Shown: in pieces, positions 11,807 through 22,859 of the stretch
Position numbering within the stretch: the first letter of the stretch is position 1
Layout of the letters: each line of letters opens with the position of its first letter
The notes under the pieces: generated by a model
What the model saw: only the letters and a program-made list of their open reading frames with translations
Database searches by the model: none
Told to the model about the DNA's origin: nothing
From: Acorus gramineus
Lineage: Eukaryota; Streptophyta; Magnoliopsida; Acorales; Acoraceae
DNA: 64,000 nucleotides
Reading direction: 5' to 3'
Assembly: GCA_030737835.1 (NCBI GenBank)
Contig: CM060848.1
Coordinates: forward strand, 7,958,063 to 8,022,062
Program-made: the position numbers and the translations under genes

Positions 11807-13204
11807 ATGTCTCTTCTGTCTGTGTTCATTCTCATTGCAACCACCACCCAACTCACCCCATGCAATGCAAAGCTCACCCAACCCACTTCACTAGTCTTGG
11901 GTCTCATACACTCTAGAGCCCTTTTAGCACGAAAAGCTTCAAATCCAACAGAAATGCTTGACATGTTGGAGCCACTGATAGAACACAGAGATGGGTATTT
12001 ATTCCCACTCAAGCTAGGCACACCCCCACAAGTCTTCCAAGTGTACATGGACACTGGCAGTGACCTAACATGGGTGCCCTGTTGGAACCTCACTTTTGAT
12101 TGCATGAATTGTGATGACTATAGGATCTATAAGTTGATGGCCTCTTTCTCCCCATCCCTCTCCTCCTCCTCCCACCGGGACCTCTGCGGAAGCCCATTGT
12201 GCTCCAACGTCCACAGCTCCGACAACCCTTACGACACTTGCGCAGAGGCTGGTTGTTCGTTGAGCATCCTCTTGAAGGGCACATGCCCAAGGCCTTGCCC
12301 TTCATTCTCCTACACTTATGGTGGTGGTGGGGTTGTCACAGGGATCCTCACTAGGGATACACTAAGGTTCCATGGGGGTGACACTGGTGTCCTTAGGGAT
12401 GTAACAAATTTTTGTTTTGGGTGTGTGGGAACTACTTATAGAGAACCCATTGGGATTGTAGGGTTTGGGAGGGGCTCCCTTTCCTTACCTTCACAATTAG
12501 GGTTCCTTAACAAAGGCTTCTCTCATTGCTTCTTAGGGTTCCAATTTGCCAACAACCCTAACATGACTAGCCCTCTTGTAATGGGAGATCTTGCCATATC
12601 CTGCAAGGATCACTTTAAATACACACCCATGTTACGAAGTCCAATGTTCCCTAACTACTATTACATTGGGTTGGAAGCAATAGTAGTTGGCAACAATGTG
12701 TCAATTGAGGTGCCCTCAAATTTGAAGGCATTTGATTCTCAAGGAAATGGAGGGCTACTCATCGACTCCGGTACAACATACACTCAGCTCCCTAGGCCGC
12801 TCCATATTCGGCTTCTCTCGGGGATACAATCGAAGATGGCTTACCAACGATCAAGCAAGTTCGAGAAGCGAACAGGGTTTGAGCTTTGCTACAAGGTTCC
12901 TTGCTCGAAGAACTCCTGCATCGGAGATTTTCCCTCGATAACCTTACATTTTGTTAAAGATGTCAAGCTAGTCTTGCCAAAGGAGAACTGCTTCTATGCA
13001 ATGGCAGCTCCAGTGAACAACCATGTAGTGAAGTGTTTGCTTTTCCAAAGCATGGAAGATGAGACCTATGGACCAGCTGGTGTTCTTGGGAACTTCCAAC
13101 AGCAGAATGTGGAGGTTGTGTATGACTTGGAGAAGGAGAGGATTGGATTTCATCCAATGGACTGTGCTTCCTCAGCAGCCTCTCATGGACTACTTGAAAA
13201 GTAA
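11807..13204 (+). CDS. A1-family (pepsin-like, nepenthesin-type) aspartyl protease, secreted
   Basis: This single-exon gene encodes 465 residues and is predicted to be an endopeptidase entering the secretory pathway. Residues 1-21 form a hydrophobic signal peptide ending CNA. The first catalytic motif is DTGS at 82-85 (in YMDTGSDLTWVPC) and the second is DSGT at 320-323. The cysteine-rich insertion typical of plant nepenthesin-type enzymes lies at about 92-165. GFGRGSLSLPSQLG is at 220-232, and the C-terminal NFQQQNVEVVYDLE..RIGF block is at 429-448. Both aspartates are present, so it looks active. The closest known type is the group of Arabidopsis At4g16563 (probable aspartyl protease); substrate unknown. 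I chose the ATG at 11807 because it gives the signal peptide; an in-frame ATG at 11765 would place a basic stretch before it. Length is normal for the family. A candidate AATAAA signal lies near 13498. Confidence 0.92.
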   Translation: MSLLSVFILIATTTQLTPCNAKLTQPTSLVLGLIHSRALLARKASNPTEMLDMLEPLIEHRDGYLFPLKLGTPPQVFQVYMDTGSDLTWVPCWNLTFDCMNCDDYRIYKLMASFSPSLSSSSHRDLCGSPLCSNVHSSDNPYDTCAEAGCSLSILLKGTCPRPCPSFSYTYGGGGVVTGILTRDTLRFHGGDTGVLRDVTNFCFGCVGTTYREPIGIVGFGRGSLSLPSQLGFLNKGFSHCFLGFQFANNPNMTSPLVMGDLAISCKDHFKYTPMLRSPMFPNYYYIGLEAIVVGNNVSIEVPSNLKAFDSQGNGGLLIDSGTTYTQLPRPLHIRLLSGIQSKMAYQRSSKFEKRTGFELCYKVPCSKNSCIGDFPSITLHFVKDVKLVLPKENCFYAMAAPVNNHVVKCLLFQSMEDETYGPAGVLGNFQQQNVEVVYDLEKERIGFHPMDCASSAASHGLLEK

Positions 13205-13807
13205 GCTTTTCTATCTGAACACTTTGATAACAAAAAATAGTACTTATTCAAAGGTTGTTGAGATGCTCTTAGGAGAATATATAAAATATAAAGGGACAAT
13301 GAGCCCTCTTTTTCACTTCAAGGTTTGTACTCCTTCAGTGTATTGGATTGATAAAGAGTGATGGACAAATATTTATGTGGGGATGTAAAGGATGGTTATT
13401 TAATTATGAGATAGATTAATGTTCATGGTTTGCAAAAGATCTATTATTGCGTGTACTTTCATTGCCATCAATCACGCAGTTATGGTTTGCATCAAATAAA
13501 TAAATAAATCACACAGGGACGATAAAAGCCCAACCTTTTCTAACCCATAATATACTATCCTATTATGCATGTATTCCATTTATTTAAATTTATATTTTAT
13601 TTTATTTGTAAAGACGTGTATTTCTTTGAACAAATATAATAACTTCAGATGGGAGTGTGGGACTTTAACATTTTCTTTACTAAAAATTGATAGAAAAAAA
13701 AGATAGTTTTCATCCTGTTTAATGGTTAATTTTCATTCAAATTAGGAGCCTTATATAGGAATGCAAATCCATTGAGACATGATAACATCAGGATCTGGAT
13801 CAGATAA
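13205..13807. other. 3' flank of the aspartyl protease gene
   Basis: AT-rich sequence with a short AAT repeat containing AATAAA near 13498, plausibly the polyadenylation region. No other gene seen. Confidence 0.5.
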
Positions 13808-13822
13808 CATCATTGTATACAG
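13808..13822. repeat. 15-bp LINE target site duplication, left copy
   Basis: CATCATTGTATACAG is repeated exactly at 14194-14208 around the short LINE. Confidence 0.85.
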
Positions 13823-14193
13823 TTGGGTTGCCCGGCGGTTGTGTGGGCTATATGGCTTGCGCGGAACGGTCGGGTCTTCCGCAACACAAGAATCTACACA
13901 GAAAATGTATGGGACTCGGCGTTGTTCTTTATCATTGCTTGGGGAAAATCATGTCTGGGAGCTCGGGTGGTACTGTCTAGGGGCAAATTGGTGATTGATG
14001 GCTAGTGTTGCAGCCCCGGTTTGGCGGCGTCGGCAAAATCCTCTCTTGCTGAGGCAGTTTTTTGCTTAGTTTGGTTCTGTTCTGCATGTAAGGTTACTAG
14101 TTGGGTTGCCCCCTATTTAGTTAGCCATATTTCCTTGGGCTGTGGCTTCTTAATAAAGCTATAACCGAACCACTTGCTCAAAAAAAAAAAAAG
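13823..14193 (+). mobile_element. 5'-truncated L1-type LINE (371 bp)
   Basis: A short remnant of the LINE ORF2 C terminus (WAIWLARNGRVF..VWDSALFFIIAW, about 13830-14005) is followed by a 3' UTR with AATAAAG near 14153. It ends in an A tail at 14181-14192. An exact 15-bp target duplication brackets it. Extreme 5' truncation, A tail and long target duplication are the hallmarks of target-primed reverse transcription. It is dead on arrival. The exact duplication suggests it is fairly young. Confidence 0.9.
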
Positions 14194-14208
14194 CATCATT
14201 GTATACAG
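14194..14208. repeat. 15-bp LINE target site duplication, right copy
   Basis: Exact partner of 13808-13822. Confidence 0.85.
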
Positions 14209-14518
14209 GACCTCATGCATTTATGGTGAGATGGATTGCTTTGTTTAATTATTTTCTCCTCCTGTCTATTCGGATTTCCAATACATGCCTATGTGTAACG
14301 TATGTTGGTATCCTCTGTAATAATGGGTCACCATTGTGAAACAAGGGAATCAAATTATTCAGAGATTTTTATGGCTCGGTATACATACAACCAAAGGCAA
14401 GTTCTGATGTACAAGATTTAAAAATCATGCAGGACTGGCAAGCTATCCTTTGTAACGACCTTCAATTCACAGACATTCTTGGCAAATAGAGCCTCCTGTT
14501 ATCTAAGCCAGACAGTTA
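14209..14518. other. Intergenic spacer
   Basis: No gene, RNA or repeat recognised between the LINE and the Copia element. Confidence 0.5.
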
Positions 14519-14523
14519 ATGAG

Positions 14524-14654
14524 TGTTAAATGTGTATATATGTTAAGTTTATGGGTATATTTGTCTTTTCCTCTTTTTCCTTTTTGTACTATAAATATTG
14601 GGTATAAACTCTAATAATATTTTGGTTCATTCTCTTCAATTCATGATTCTAATA
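14524..14654 (+). mobile_element. Ty1/Copia 5' LTR (131 bp)
   Basis: Begins TGTTAAATGTGTATATATG and matches the LTR at 19400-19530 over its full length. It contains a TATA-like CTATAAATATTGG. It is followed at 14655 by TGGTATCAGAGC, a primer-binding site complementary to initiator tRNA-Met. The five bases before it (ATGAG) resemble the five after the 3' LTR (ATGGG). Confidence 0.88.
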
Positions 14655-14944
14655 TGGTATCAGAGCTTAAATCCATATTTTTTTTCTTTGATTTTTTGTT
14701 GATTTTATTCTCCGTTTGCTAGATCGACGCTCCGCTGTCCATCGCCCCGTTCATGTCACAGCTGCGCGGCCGCACCTAGATCCACTGCCCCCACGCAGCC
14801 CTGCCGCTGCTCCGTCGCAGATCCGCTACCCTTGTCACAGCCCCGCAGTTGCCCCGCTCAGATCCGCCCTTGTCGCAGCCCTATCGTTGCCCATCACCGC
14901 CTGAGCCGCCCTGCCCTGCCACGCCACGCGCCCTACCCTGCCGC

Positions 14945-17927
14945 TGTCACGCCCCGGGCGTCCCCGGGACGCGGCAAGTGTATATAAGATATCAGCAGTC
15001 AATACAGGAAGTCAATAACATACTCACACAACAGCTAAAAATGACAACACAGACAAAAGCAGGGCTGACATAATATATACACAAATAGCGGAAGCTAAAA
15101 GACTGAATCTGTAACTCAAAGACATATTACAGACTCGATACACAATCAAATGTCCTGTGAGAGCCAATATATACAATGACGTCCGAATACAATCCAAACT
15201 GGGTGCCCAAGCACGGAAATATATACATACAATCAAAAGGATGCTGATGGCCTCTGAAACTCGCGGGACGTGGCGCTACTCCGCTACTGGTGCAGTCCCT
15301 CGGGGAGCTCCTCCTCCAGATCCGACTCAGATGACACTGGAGAAAAATATTATGCGAGGGGTGAGCCACACGCTCAGTGAACAGCACAACCCATGCATCA
15401 CAATTTATATTAACCACCAGATATTATTAACCACAATCACATTACTCAAACCTCAAAATGGCTGGAACCAAACAATCCAGTGGGTCGCTATATCGCCGAC
15501 CCACTACACCCTCACCCTCACCCCTCAATAGGTGACATAGGATATCGGGATTAACTACACAAATCCAGTGGGTCGCTAACGCCAACCCACTACACCCTCA
15601 CCCTCACCCCTCAATAGGTGACATAGGATATTGGGACTGACTAGGCTGATGGTCACCCTTGGTCCACCGATAGTCTCTCCCCACTCCGTAGGCCGTTTGG
15701 CCACCCCCACATTCAGCACAGTCCGTCCCAAATCAGGAGGTGCCTACTGATGGGAGCCCCTGCACGGGACAGCCTTTCCAACGCCGGGGTAGTCTCTACA
15801 CGGATCCAACGAAGGGAACAGAACAGCCTATCCATCGCATATGATCCACTCGGATCCGCAGACAACACATCTCAACAAACTCTAATGTCATGAATTCTTC
15901 AGAATTCCTCCAGGGCGCATAACCAAGATGCGGGGAACATGTATAATAATAATAACAAGGGTTATAATATTATTGGGAAAAGAATCCTTGGGAGGGCAGC
16001 ATGAGGTCCCGATATAGGACATCCCGACAACCAAACAAGGAACACGGAGCACCCTAGCCCGGGTCTCAATGTTGACCTCGCAAGGCCCCTCCCTATAATA
16101 TTATCTAAGGCATGCTAATAAATCATATGCTAGCATTTGGTTTAATAAATTAAACTAGTAGGACGCATGCATAGGTCGAGGCTTCCTAGCATGATAAACA
16201 AGGTGACAGGATGCATGGCTCTTACATATATCCTAAGGGTGCAAGTCCCTAACATACAAAGTCTAGGGTAGCATGCATACTACATTTTTATCATGCTTGC
16301 ATGGATTACACATTACAACAAGTTAATATAAATCCATGGTGCCCCAGGGGAGGGCAATACACTCCCAAGTGAGTAGTACGCCTCCCTACTGGGTTGGATT
16401 GTCCCACTCACCGATAGTCGGGTCGTCGCGCGACCGTCCGTCAAGATCTGCAAGATAGGGTAATCAAATCGGTGAGTAAAATACACAATAAATACCAAAA
16501 ATACTCTAAAAATACCCAACACTCGGACAAACGTACATACGGCCCGTACGCACGCAAGTCCGAGCACCCCGACTCACTCCCGAACCCCCGGGCAGCCATA
16601 CGCACGGCCACCCGCACGCGCACGCACGAATGCGCACGCACGCACGCACCCCGACACCATCGGCGCACTGCCGCGCGCCTGCCCGCGTGCCCCGACGCAC
16701 TGCCGCACGCACGAGCATGCTCGCGCGTGCCCGCGCGCACCGCGCGTCTAGCCCAGCGCGCCCCCGCGCGCACTGCGCGCACGCACTGGTCCCCAGCCCC
16801 GCGCCTAGGCGCATGCCCAGGCGTCCTGCCCCGCACCCAGGCGCAGTGCGCAGGCGCCCTGCCCGCGCACGCGCACCCTCGCGCGCACGCCCGCGCGCAC
16901 CCCCGCTCACGCCTGCACCCGCGCGCACTCCCGCGCGCACCCGCGCGCAAACGACGCCCAGCACGCGCCCAGCCCATTCTAACCACATTTTAACCCCTCC
17001 AAACCTCTCACACACCCCCAAACACCTCTACCTAGCATGCATGACTTTCCCACAACCCCTTAAGCCAAGAAAACCAAGAAAAAAGGAGGGGAGGAGCTCA
17101 CCTTGGGAGGGAAAAGAAAGGGAGAGGTTCGGGGGCCCTTCGCGCACCGAAACGCCGCCACCGGAACCACCACCACCACCACCTCCACTCATCCTCCTCA
17201 GCCTCCTCTTCAGCCCTCTATGGCAGCAAAAACAGGGGGGGGGGAGAACATGCAAAAAGGGAGCTTGATCTAGAGGGGAGAACAACAAACAACACACAAA
17301 CACAAAGATCCACCTCCACTAGCACCTCCACCTTCTCCTTCTCATTGAATCATTTTATCAAACACCTAGGGGGAGGGGTTTGAAAAGAGAGGAGAGACCA
17401 GAAGAGGCTGGTCGTGGAAGTGAGAGGGAGAGAGAGAGCCTTTTTAGCACACAAATATCTAAAGGGGAAAAGACCTAGTCGCCCTTCGACTAGAAATTCT
17501 GCGCAAGCTTTACTGGAACAGCCATAACTTCCTCGATACAGCTCCGAATTGCTCAATTCCAAGACCGATGGAAAGCTAAGAAGATTATCTACAACTTTCA
17601 TGTTCATGGCAAGATCAGATAATCTCTCCAGCTAATCCGAAATTAGAGCTAAACATGGAACAGGGCTGCTGCCAGAATTTCCATCCCGGGGTATACTTGG
17701 AAAAATACCCATAACTTTTACTACAAGAATCCAGTTGATCTAATTCCACTTCTGTGCGAAAGCTAACTCAAAACTGGACATCTCATAATAAAATCATAAT
17801 TAAACCTCTTCATCTTGGATTTTAACAAAATCAAATCCAAATACCAAATCAGGAATACATAACTTAGAGAAAAAAATTATGTACCCAAATCTTCAAACAG
17901 AGCGCTCCAAATGACACAAACACAACA
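14945..17927 (-). mobile_element. Ty3/Gypsy LTR (2.98 kb, copy C) nested in the Copia fossil
   Basis: On the minus strand it runs from TGTTGTGTTTGTGTCATTTG at 17927 to GGGGCGTGACA at 14945. A polypurine tract (read on minus: TAAGGGGGGAAGAA) abuts the TGTTG end, so it is a 3' LTR. It has the same block order as copies A and B: GC-rich block at about 16540-16980, GTGAGTGGGACAATCC block near 16410, and the CACTGAGCGTGTGGCTCACC block near 15370. Its U3 part matches 2625-3375. This copy shows both ends best and defines the LTR length of the family. Confidence 0.88.
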
Positions 17928-18575
17928 TTCTTCCCCCCTTAGGAAATTTAGTCCTCGAAATTTAAGGAAACCCAAAAGGGAAGACCGAAAGTATCAAGCT
18001 TAGACCTTTGCTCCCAAGTGGTCTTCGCACCGGACTGGCGCTACCAACCCACTATAATCAAAGGAACGGTCTTAGCGTGGAGCCTCTTCTCATGCTTGTC
18101 CCTGACCTCGATCCACTGCTCCACGAGCGACAAATCCGGCTCGAAGACGAACGGCTCAAACGGGATGACAGGAGCAGGATCGTGGACACAACTCACACCC
18201 AACCGCGATGCCTCGGAGCAAACTGCGAACCCACCCCTCCCAGACGGAAGGGTAAGAACTGGCGCTGAGGTGAGCCTTCGCTTAAACTCCAGGAAGCTCT
18301 CCTCGCAAGACGGGGACCATTCGAACCGGACATCCTTCCGAGCGAGGCGGTTAGGAGGTACAGCTATCTTCGAGAAACCCTCGACAAACCTCCTGCAATG
18401 ACCCGCCAAGCCCAGGAAGCTCCGAATCTTAGTGGGGTTCGACGGTCGACGCCAATTTGACACGGCGAGCATCTTATCCGGGTCCACAGATATGCCCTCG
18501 CCAGAAATTCACGTGGCCCAGAAAGGCCATACTCTCCAACCAAACTCGCACTTAATCCACCATCAATTTGATGCT
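17928..18575 (-). mobile_element. Ty3/Gypsy pol remnant, 3' end of the internal region
   Basis: Upstream of the polypurine tract on the minus strand are pieces of Gypsy pol. One is the end of reverse transcriptase and start of RNase H (RSFLGLAGHCRRFVEGFSKIA, FVWS-type FEWSPSCEESF). The other is a chromodomain-region tail (LSLVEQWIEVRDKHEK, KTVPLIIVGW). This supports a chromovirus. The element is heavily reduced and broken. Confidence 0.8.
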
Positions 18576-18589
18576 TCTAAGGTATTCCT

Positions 18590-19197
18590 TGACTGGAAAA
18601 AGAAACCTTGAGAGAGCAACATGAGGTCCCGATATAGGATACCCCGACAACCAAACAAGGAACACGGAGTACCCTAGCCCGGGTCTCAACGCTGACCTCA
18701 CACGGCCCCTTAAACCAGAGAAGGAACACTAGAAGAAGACATCACTCTTAAAGAACACTACCAACCTCACTGGATCATCTACATCTAGATAATCACTCAT
18801 CGATATCCTTCAACATCCATCACAAGACCGGACCCAACATCCTTGGGAACGGTCGAACAACAATTGGGTCACGAGGCGACGCGTCTTCGCCTCATCCACA
18901 CCCTCACTCCCGAAAGGAGACATATTGGGACTTTGGGAGAGACTTAGACTGCTCTACACCCCTGGTCCACCGGTAGCCTCTCCTCCACACCGTAGGCCGC
19001 CTGGTCCGCTCCGACAATTCAGCATAGTCCGAACCCAAATCAGGAGGTGCCTACTGATGGGAGCCCTCTGTCAGGAAGGTCTGTCTAACACTGAGGAGTC
19101 CCTACTCGGATCCGACGAAGGGGAGAACGATTCCATGCTCGCGACATCATTCATTAATCCTTTCCCGGGTAGCCCCTACCTGGCATACTCCCACGAT
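18590..19197 (-). mobile_element. Displaced Gypsy LTR fragments
   Basis: The stretch at about 18600-18715 matches 15980-16090. The stretch at about 18900-19190 matches 15640-15850 and 5800-5990. They are pieces of the same LTR family lying beyond the pol remnant, at the junction with Copia RNase H sequence near 19197. Broken fossil. Confidence 0.75.
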
Positions 19198-19399
19198 CCA
19201 GTTTTTCATGAACGTACGAAGCACATTGAGATCGATTGTCACTTCCTCCGTCATCATTTTGTTGCAGGCACTATATCACTCCCATATATTCCTTCGTCTC
19301 TTCAGTTATCTGACTTATTCACAAAGTCATAAACTTCAGCGGCATGGTTTCTTGTTGAGCAAACTCTGGGTGTATGATCCACCATAAGTTTGAGGGGAG

Positions 19400-19530
19400 T
19401 GTTAAATGCGTATATATGTTAGGGTTAAGGGTATATTAGTCTTTTCCTCTTTTTCCTTTTTGTACTATAAATATTGGTTATAAACCCTAATAATATTTTA
19501 TTTCATTCTCTTCAATTCATGATTCTAACA
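19400..19530 (+). mobile_element. Ty1/Copia 3' LTR (131 bp)
   Basis: Same length and nearly the same sequence as 14524-14654, ending GATTCTAACA. Preceded by a GAGGGGAG purine tract. Confidence 0.88.
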
Positions 19531-20680
19531 ATGGGTAAGATTTCATAATTTGTAACTATTTGATATATGTTATATAGTCTACCTTTCACCTCAAGTAAAA
19601 TAATTTGATGGGATGACAATCCTTGAGATATTCGAATTCTGAGGTGAGAGCCTCAGGGCTGGATGGGGTTGGTATATCCACTCGAGTATTCTTTGACTGT
19701 GGCATGCAAACCTTACATCAGTTGACGCACTCAGAGGCAGAACCAAGAATTATGATATGATGGGGGCAAAAGACTTGGGGTGAGTTTGTGTCAAAGGAAA
19801 AATGAAAGAAAGTGAGGGAAAGTGAAATTTTTTCATTTGACTATTCAAAATTTTTAGTGTTTGTGTAAAATAATGGAAGGAAAAAAATTTCACAAACATA
19901 CACTCGAAATAAAGAGAGAAAAAATATTTATAAAATAAATAGATACATAAATAAATGATAACTTAAGACTATCATTTATGATAAAATTAAATTAAGATCA
20001 TCAGATCATGATGGATTAATTGACGTGATCATATGGATGGCTAAGATCAATGTTTATTTCACCTTTTTCCACGTCTAGAGATGAAATTTTTTTGGAAATT
20101 CTAGGAAAAACACATTCCCATAAAAAAAAAAATTAAAAGAATAAAGAATCTTAGAAAAAAAATTTAAAAAAATTGAATACATAGAGAACATTAATTATAA
20201 AAATGAGATCGGATTAGATCCACACGCATCAGACAATATGTGTATACATCCTTGGGGCAAACATGCACGCTCGGATTAGATGTACCCTCCTGCAATATCA
20301 GACTAGGAGCAACAAATTAAAGCCTCCCAACCTTCCATGATGCATGGGTCATCATACAACTGATCATTTTCTACATCATAATGTCACTCATGAGCAACAA
20401 TGAGACAATTCCCTAGACTCCAAATATAATGACATTACATTGGTAATCAATTTGTTTTTTTTATTCCAATGCATGTTTTGTGGTAATATGCTTCTTAATT
20501 TCTCATTCTTTTTATAAAAAAAATTTCTTTTTATGCTTTTTTTATATTGGTAATCAAGTATTTGTATTGCATATCTTTTGAAATTTTACAAATTCACGTC
20601 TCATTACAAAGAAGGTGAAAAAGCTATAATAAAAGAAGGATATCCTCGTTTGTTTTTTCCTCTTATTTATTTTCTCAATT
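19531..20680. other. AT-rich intergenic DNA
   Basis: No gene recognised. The left side of the CACTA element may extend into this stretch, but I could not find its CACTA-type terminus here. Confidence 0.45.
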
Positions 20681-21487
20681 TTACTCTTTCCTAATGAAAT
20701 TGAAACCTTCAAATTGCTCTAAAATTTCTAATCCAGAAAGTGTTTGAGGAGCAACTCTCCATTCCTGCTTGCCATTAAATCGATTCTTATTTGCCCGGAA
20801 GCTATGATCATGTGGAAGGAACTGACGATGAGCCATATAACAGTGCTTCTTTCCATGTTTCAATCTAACAGAACATGTGTCTTTGTTATAACAAGGACGA
20901 GCTAGTGCCTCTTTAGTGCTCCATCTTGAGAAAATAGCATATGCAGGGAAGTCATTTATAGTCCACAAAAGTGCCGCATGCATTTGAAAAGTCTCTTTCT
21001 TTAAGTGATCATAAGTGGAAATCCCATCTGTCCATAACTCCTTCAACTCCTCCATCAATGGTCGCATATACACATCAATATTATTGTCAAGCCCAATTGG
21101 ACCAGGAATAAGTAAAGACAAAATCATGTTAGGCTGCTTCATACACATCCATGGGGAGAAGTTATATGGAAACACAATAACAGGCCATGTGCTATATGTA
21201 CTACTCATGGTTCTAAATGGATTAAACCCATCACTTGCTAGAACAAGTCAGACATTACGAGGCTCGGTCCTAAAATGTTCATATTGATCATCAAAATATT
21301 GCCATGCTGGAGAGTTTCCAAGATGTCATTGTTTCTCGTCCTGGATCCCTTCCTCATGATGTCATGTCATGAAGGAAGAAGTCTTTGATGACATAAACAA
21401 CCTCTGTAACCTTGGCTTCAAGGGAAAGTGATGAAGGACCTTGGCAGGAACTTTCTTCTTCTTCTTGGAGTTCCCAACTTCCTCGTC
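20681..21487 (-). pseudogene. CACTA TNP2 transposase, C-terminal fragment
   Basis: A 175-codon open segment (21208-20681) carries the TNP2 core (MSSTYSTWPVIVFPYNFSPW, ELKELWTDGISTYD, LLWTINDFPAYAIFSRWSTKE). Upstream, to 21487, is readable homology (LKPRLQRLFMSSK, then WQYFDDQYEHFRTEPRNV, LVLASDGFNPF) containing at least one stop. Homology ends at the LINE insertion point near 21488. The downstream part of the transposase, past LEQFEGF, is not seen. Confidence 0.85.
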
Positions 21488-21496
21488 ATCTATGTT
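21488..21496. repeat. LINE target site duplication, left copy
   Basis: ATCTATGTT at 21488-21496 is repeated at 26078-26086 on either side of the minus-strand LINE. It lies within the transposase homology. Confidence 0.7.
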
Positions 21497-21726
21497 TTTT
21501 TTTTTGGTTGGTAAAGCAAAATTGTATTCCACTAAATATTAAACAGCATGTACAAGATGGTTAGGATTACAAAAGTTCAGGTATATCCAAAATGGAGATG
21601 GAAATGGGATGTTGCGAAGGAACAAAGCCAGCAGGCTACCTCTGTGCATCCACCCAACCCTTTTCTAGTCCAATTTGAGTATTCCATGAGAGCCTGTGAA
21701 TACAATTAGCATTAGCATCTTCAAAG

Positions 21727-22256
21727 TTACAGTGAGGAAATTAAGAGAATAGAGGGGGGTGCTCGAAGATCACTTGAGCTTCTCTTGAATAAAGGGGTCT
21801 CCGCTATGTCTCTGTCCAAAAGAGATTTGAGTTCTGGCCAAGCTTGGGTAGTGAGGAATCTGGTGGATCCCAATTGTGATTGCCAACTTGCACGGATGTC
21901 GGCAGGGGCATTTCCTTCCCTATGAATGTGTGACATCTTAAAATCAATGAAGGAACGATAATTGAACCTGATAGAGTTGCATAATCTGCATACTGTCCAT
22001 GGGACTATGTCACTCTTTGTAATCCAGTGCACTGCAACCTTGGAATCACTTTCCACCTAGAGATGATGAACCCTCAATTCCAATGCAGCTTTGATGCTCT
22101 GTCCAATGGCCAGTAGCTCTAGGAAATTAATGGATCTCACTTCTGTTTTAACCGCCTCTACTTGAACTAGTTGTCCATGGTGATCCCATAGCAGCCAGCC
22201 ATGCCCAGCCCTATTGTCGGATTTGGAACCATCAGTGTTGGCTTTGAGCCATTCAT
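21727..22256 (-). pseudogene. LINE RNase H domain remnant
   Basis: Two in-frame segments separated by a stop at about 22055 carry the plant LINE RNase H pattern: NTDGS, then E in INFLELLAI, then ESDS, and HIHREGN with a downstream AD. Coding continues across the LTR insert to 24792 and up, where minus-strand WVAPLSD joins EWLKAN in register. Confidence 0.85.
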
Positions 22257-22335
22257 GTAACGCCCCCGAACCCACGACTCCATTTTTGAAGCATGAAATC
22301 CGGTTGCGTTACTTTAATTCTTCAACATCTAATAG

Positions 22336-22338
<3 letters not shown>

Positions 22339-22381
<43 letters not shown>
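22339..22381. repeat. (TA)n microsatellite
   Basis: Pure TA dinucleotide run inside the solo LTR. Confidence 0.9.
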
Positions 22382-22385
<4 letters not shown>

Positions 22386-22778
22386 CATCTAGAGAACATA
22401 AGAATACATCACCATAAATATACATCCATTGTCAAGGCTAAAATCCAACACAAATTCAATATACATCGGGAATAACAGAATTTATATATCCACACTATCA
22501 TACATATGGGTCCCCTATATGCCAAAGAAATGACCAACACCTTCTACACAAGTCTAGTGCTCCAAAAATCATTATCTAATCACTACTACACGAGATCCAT
22601 CAATCTAAGTCTTTAACCTGAAAGCGGAAATAATGAGGAGTGAGCAACCACACGCTCAGTGAATAAACTATCGTTATCTCGTTAGTATAGTTGTGTTCAA
22701 AATATCATAATCATAGTATGCCCACACAGGCATACAATATATCAAAAGAGTAAATATACAAAAGGCCACCAAGACATG

Positions 22779-22779
<1 letters not shown>

Positions 22780-22852
<73 letters not shown>
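22780..22852. repeat. (AT)n microsatellite, ~73 bp
   Basis: Long pure AT run inside the solo LTR; the open frames it creates (repeated Ile-Tyr) are not genes. Confidence 0.9.

Positions 22853-22859
<7 letters not shown>

Larger units (their letters stand above)
14524..19530 (+). mobile_element. Ty1/Copia fossil with short LTRs, filled with Gypsy sequence
   Basis: Two 131-bp LTRs enclose a primer-binding site, about 290 bp of 5' internal sequence and, at the far end, the C-terminal RNase H part of a Copia polyprotein (HERTKHIEIDCHFLR, SLQLSDLFTKS; about 19197-19332). A purine-rich stretch (GAGGGGAG) precedes the 3' LTR. Everything between about 14945 and 19197 is Ty3/Gypsy sequence in the opposite orientation, so most of the Copia body is missing. 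The flanking pentamers ATGAG and ATGGG are a probable, slightly decayed target duplication. Broken, moderately old. Confidence 0.85.
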
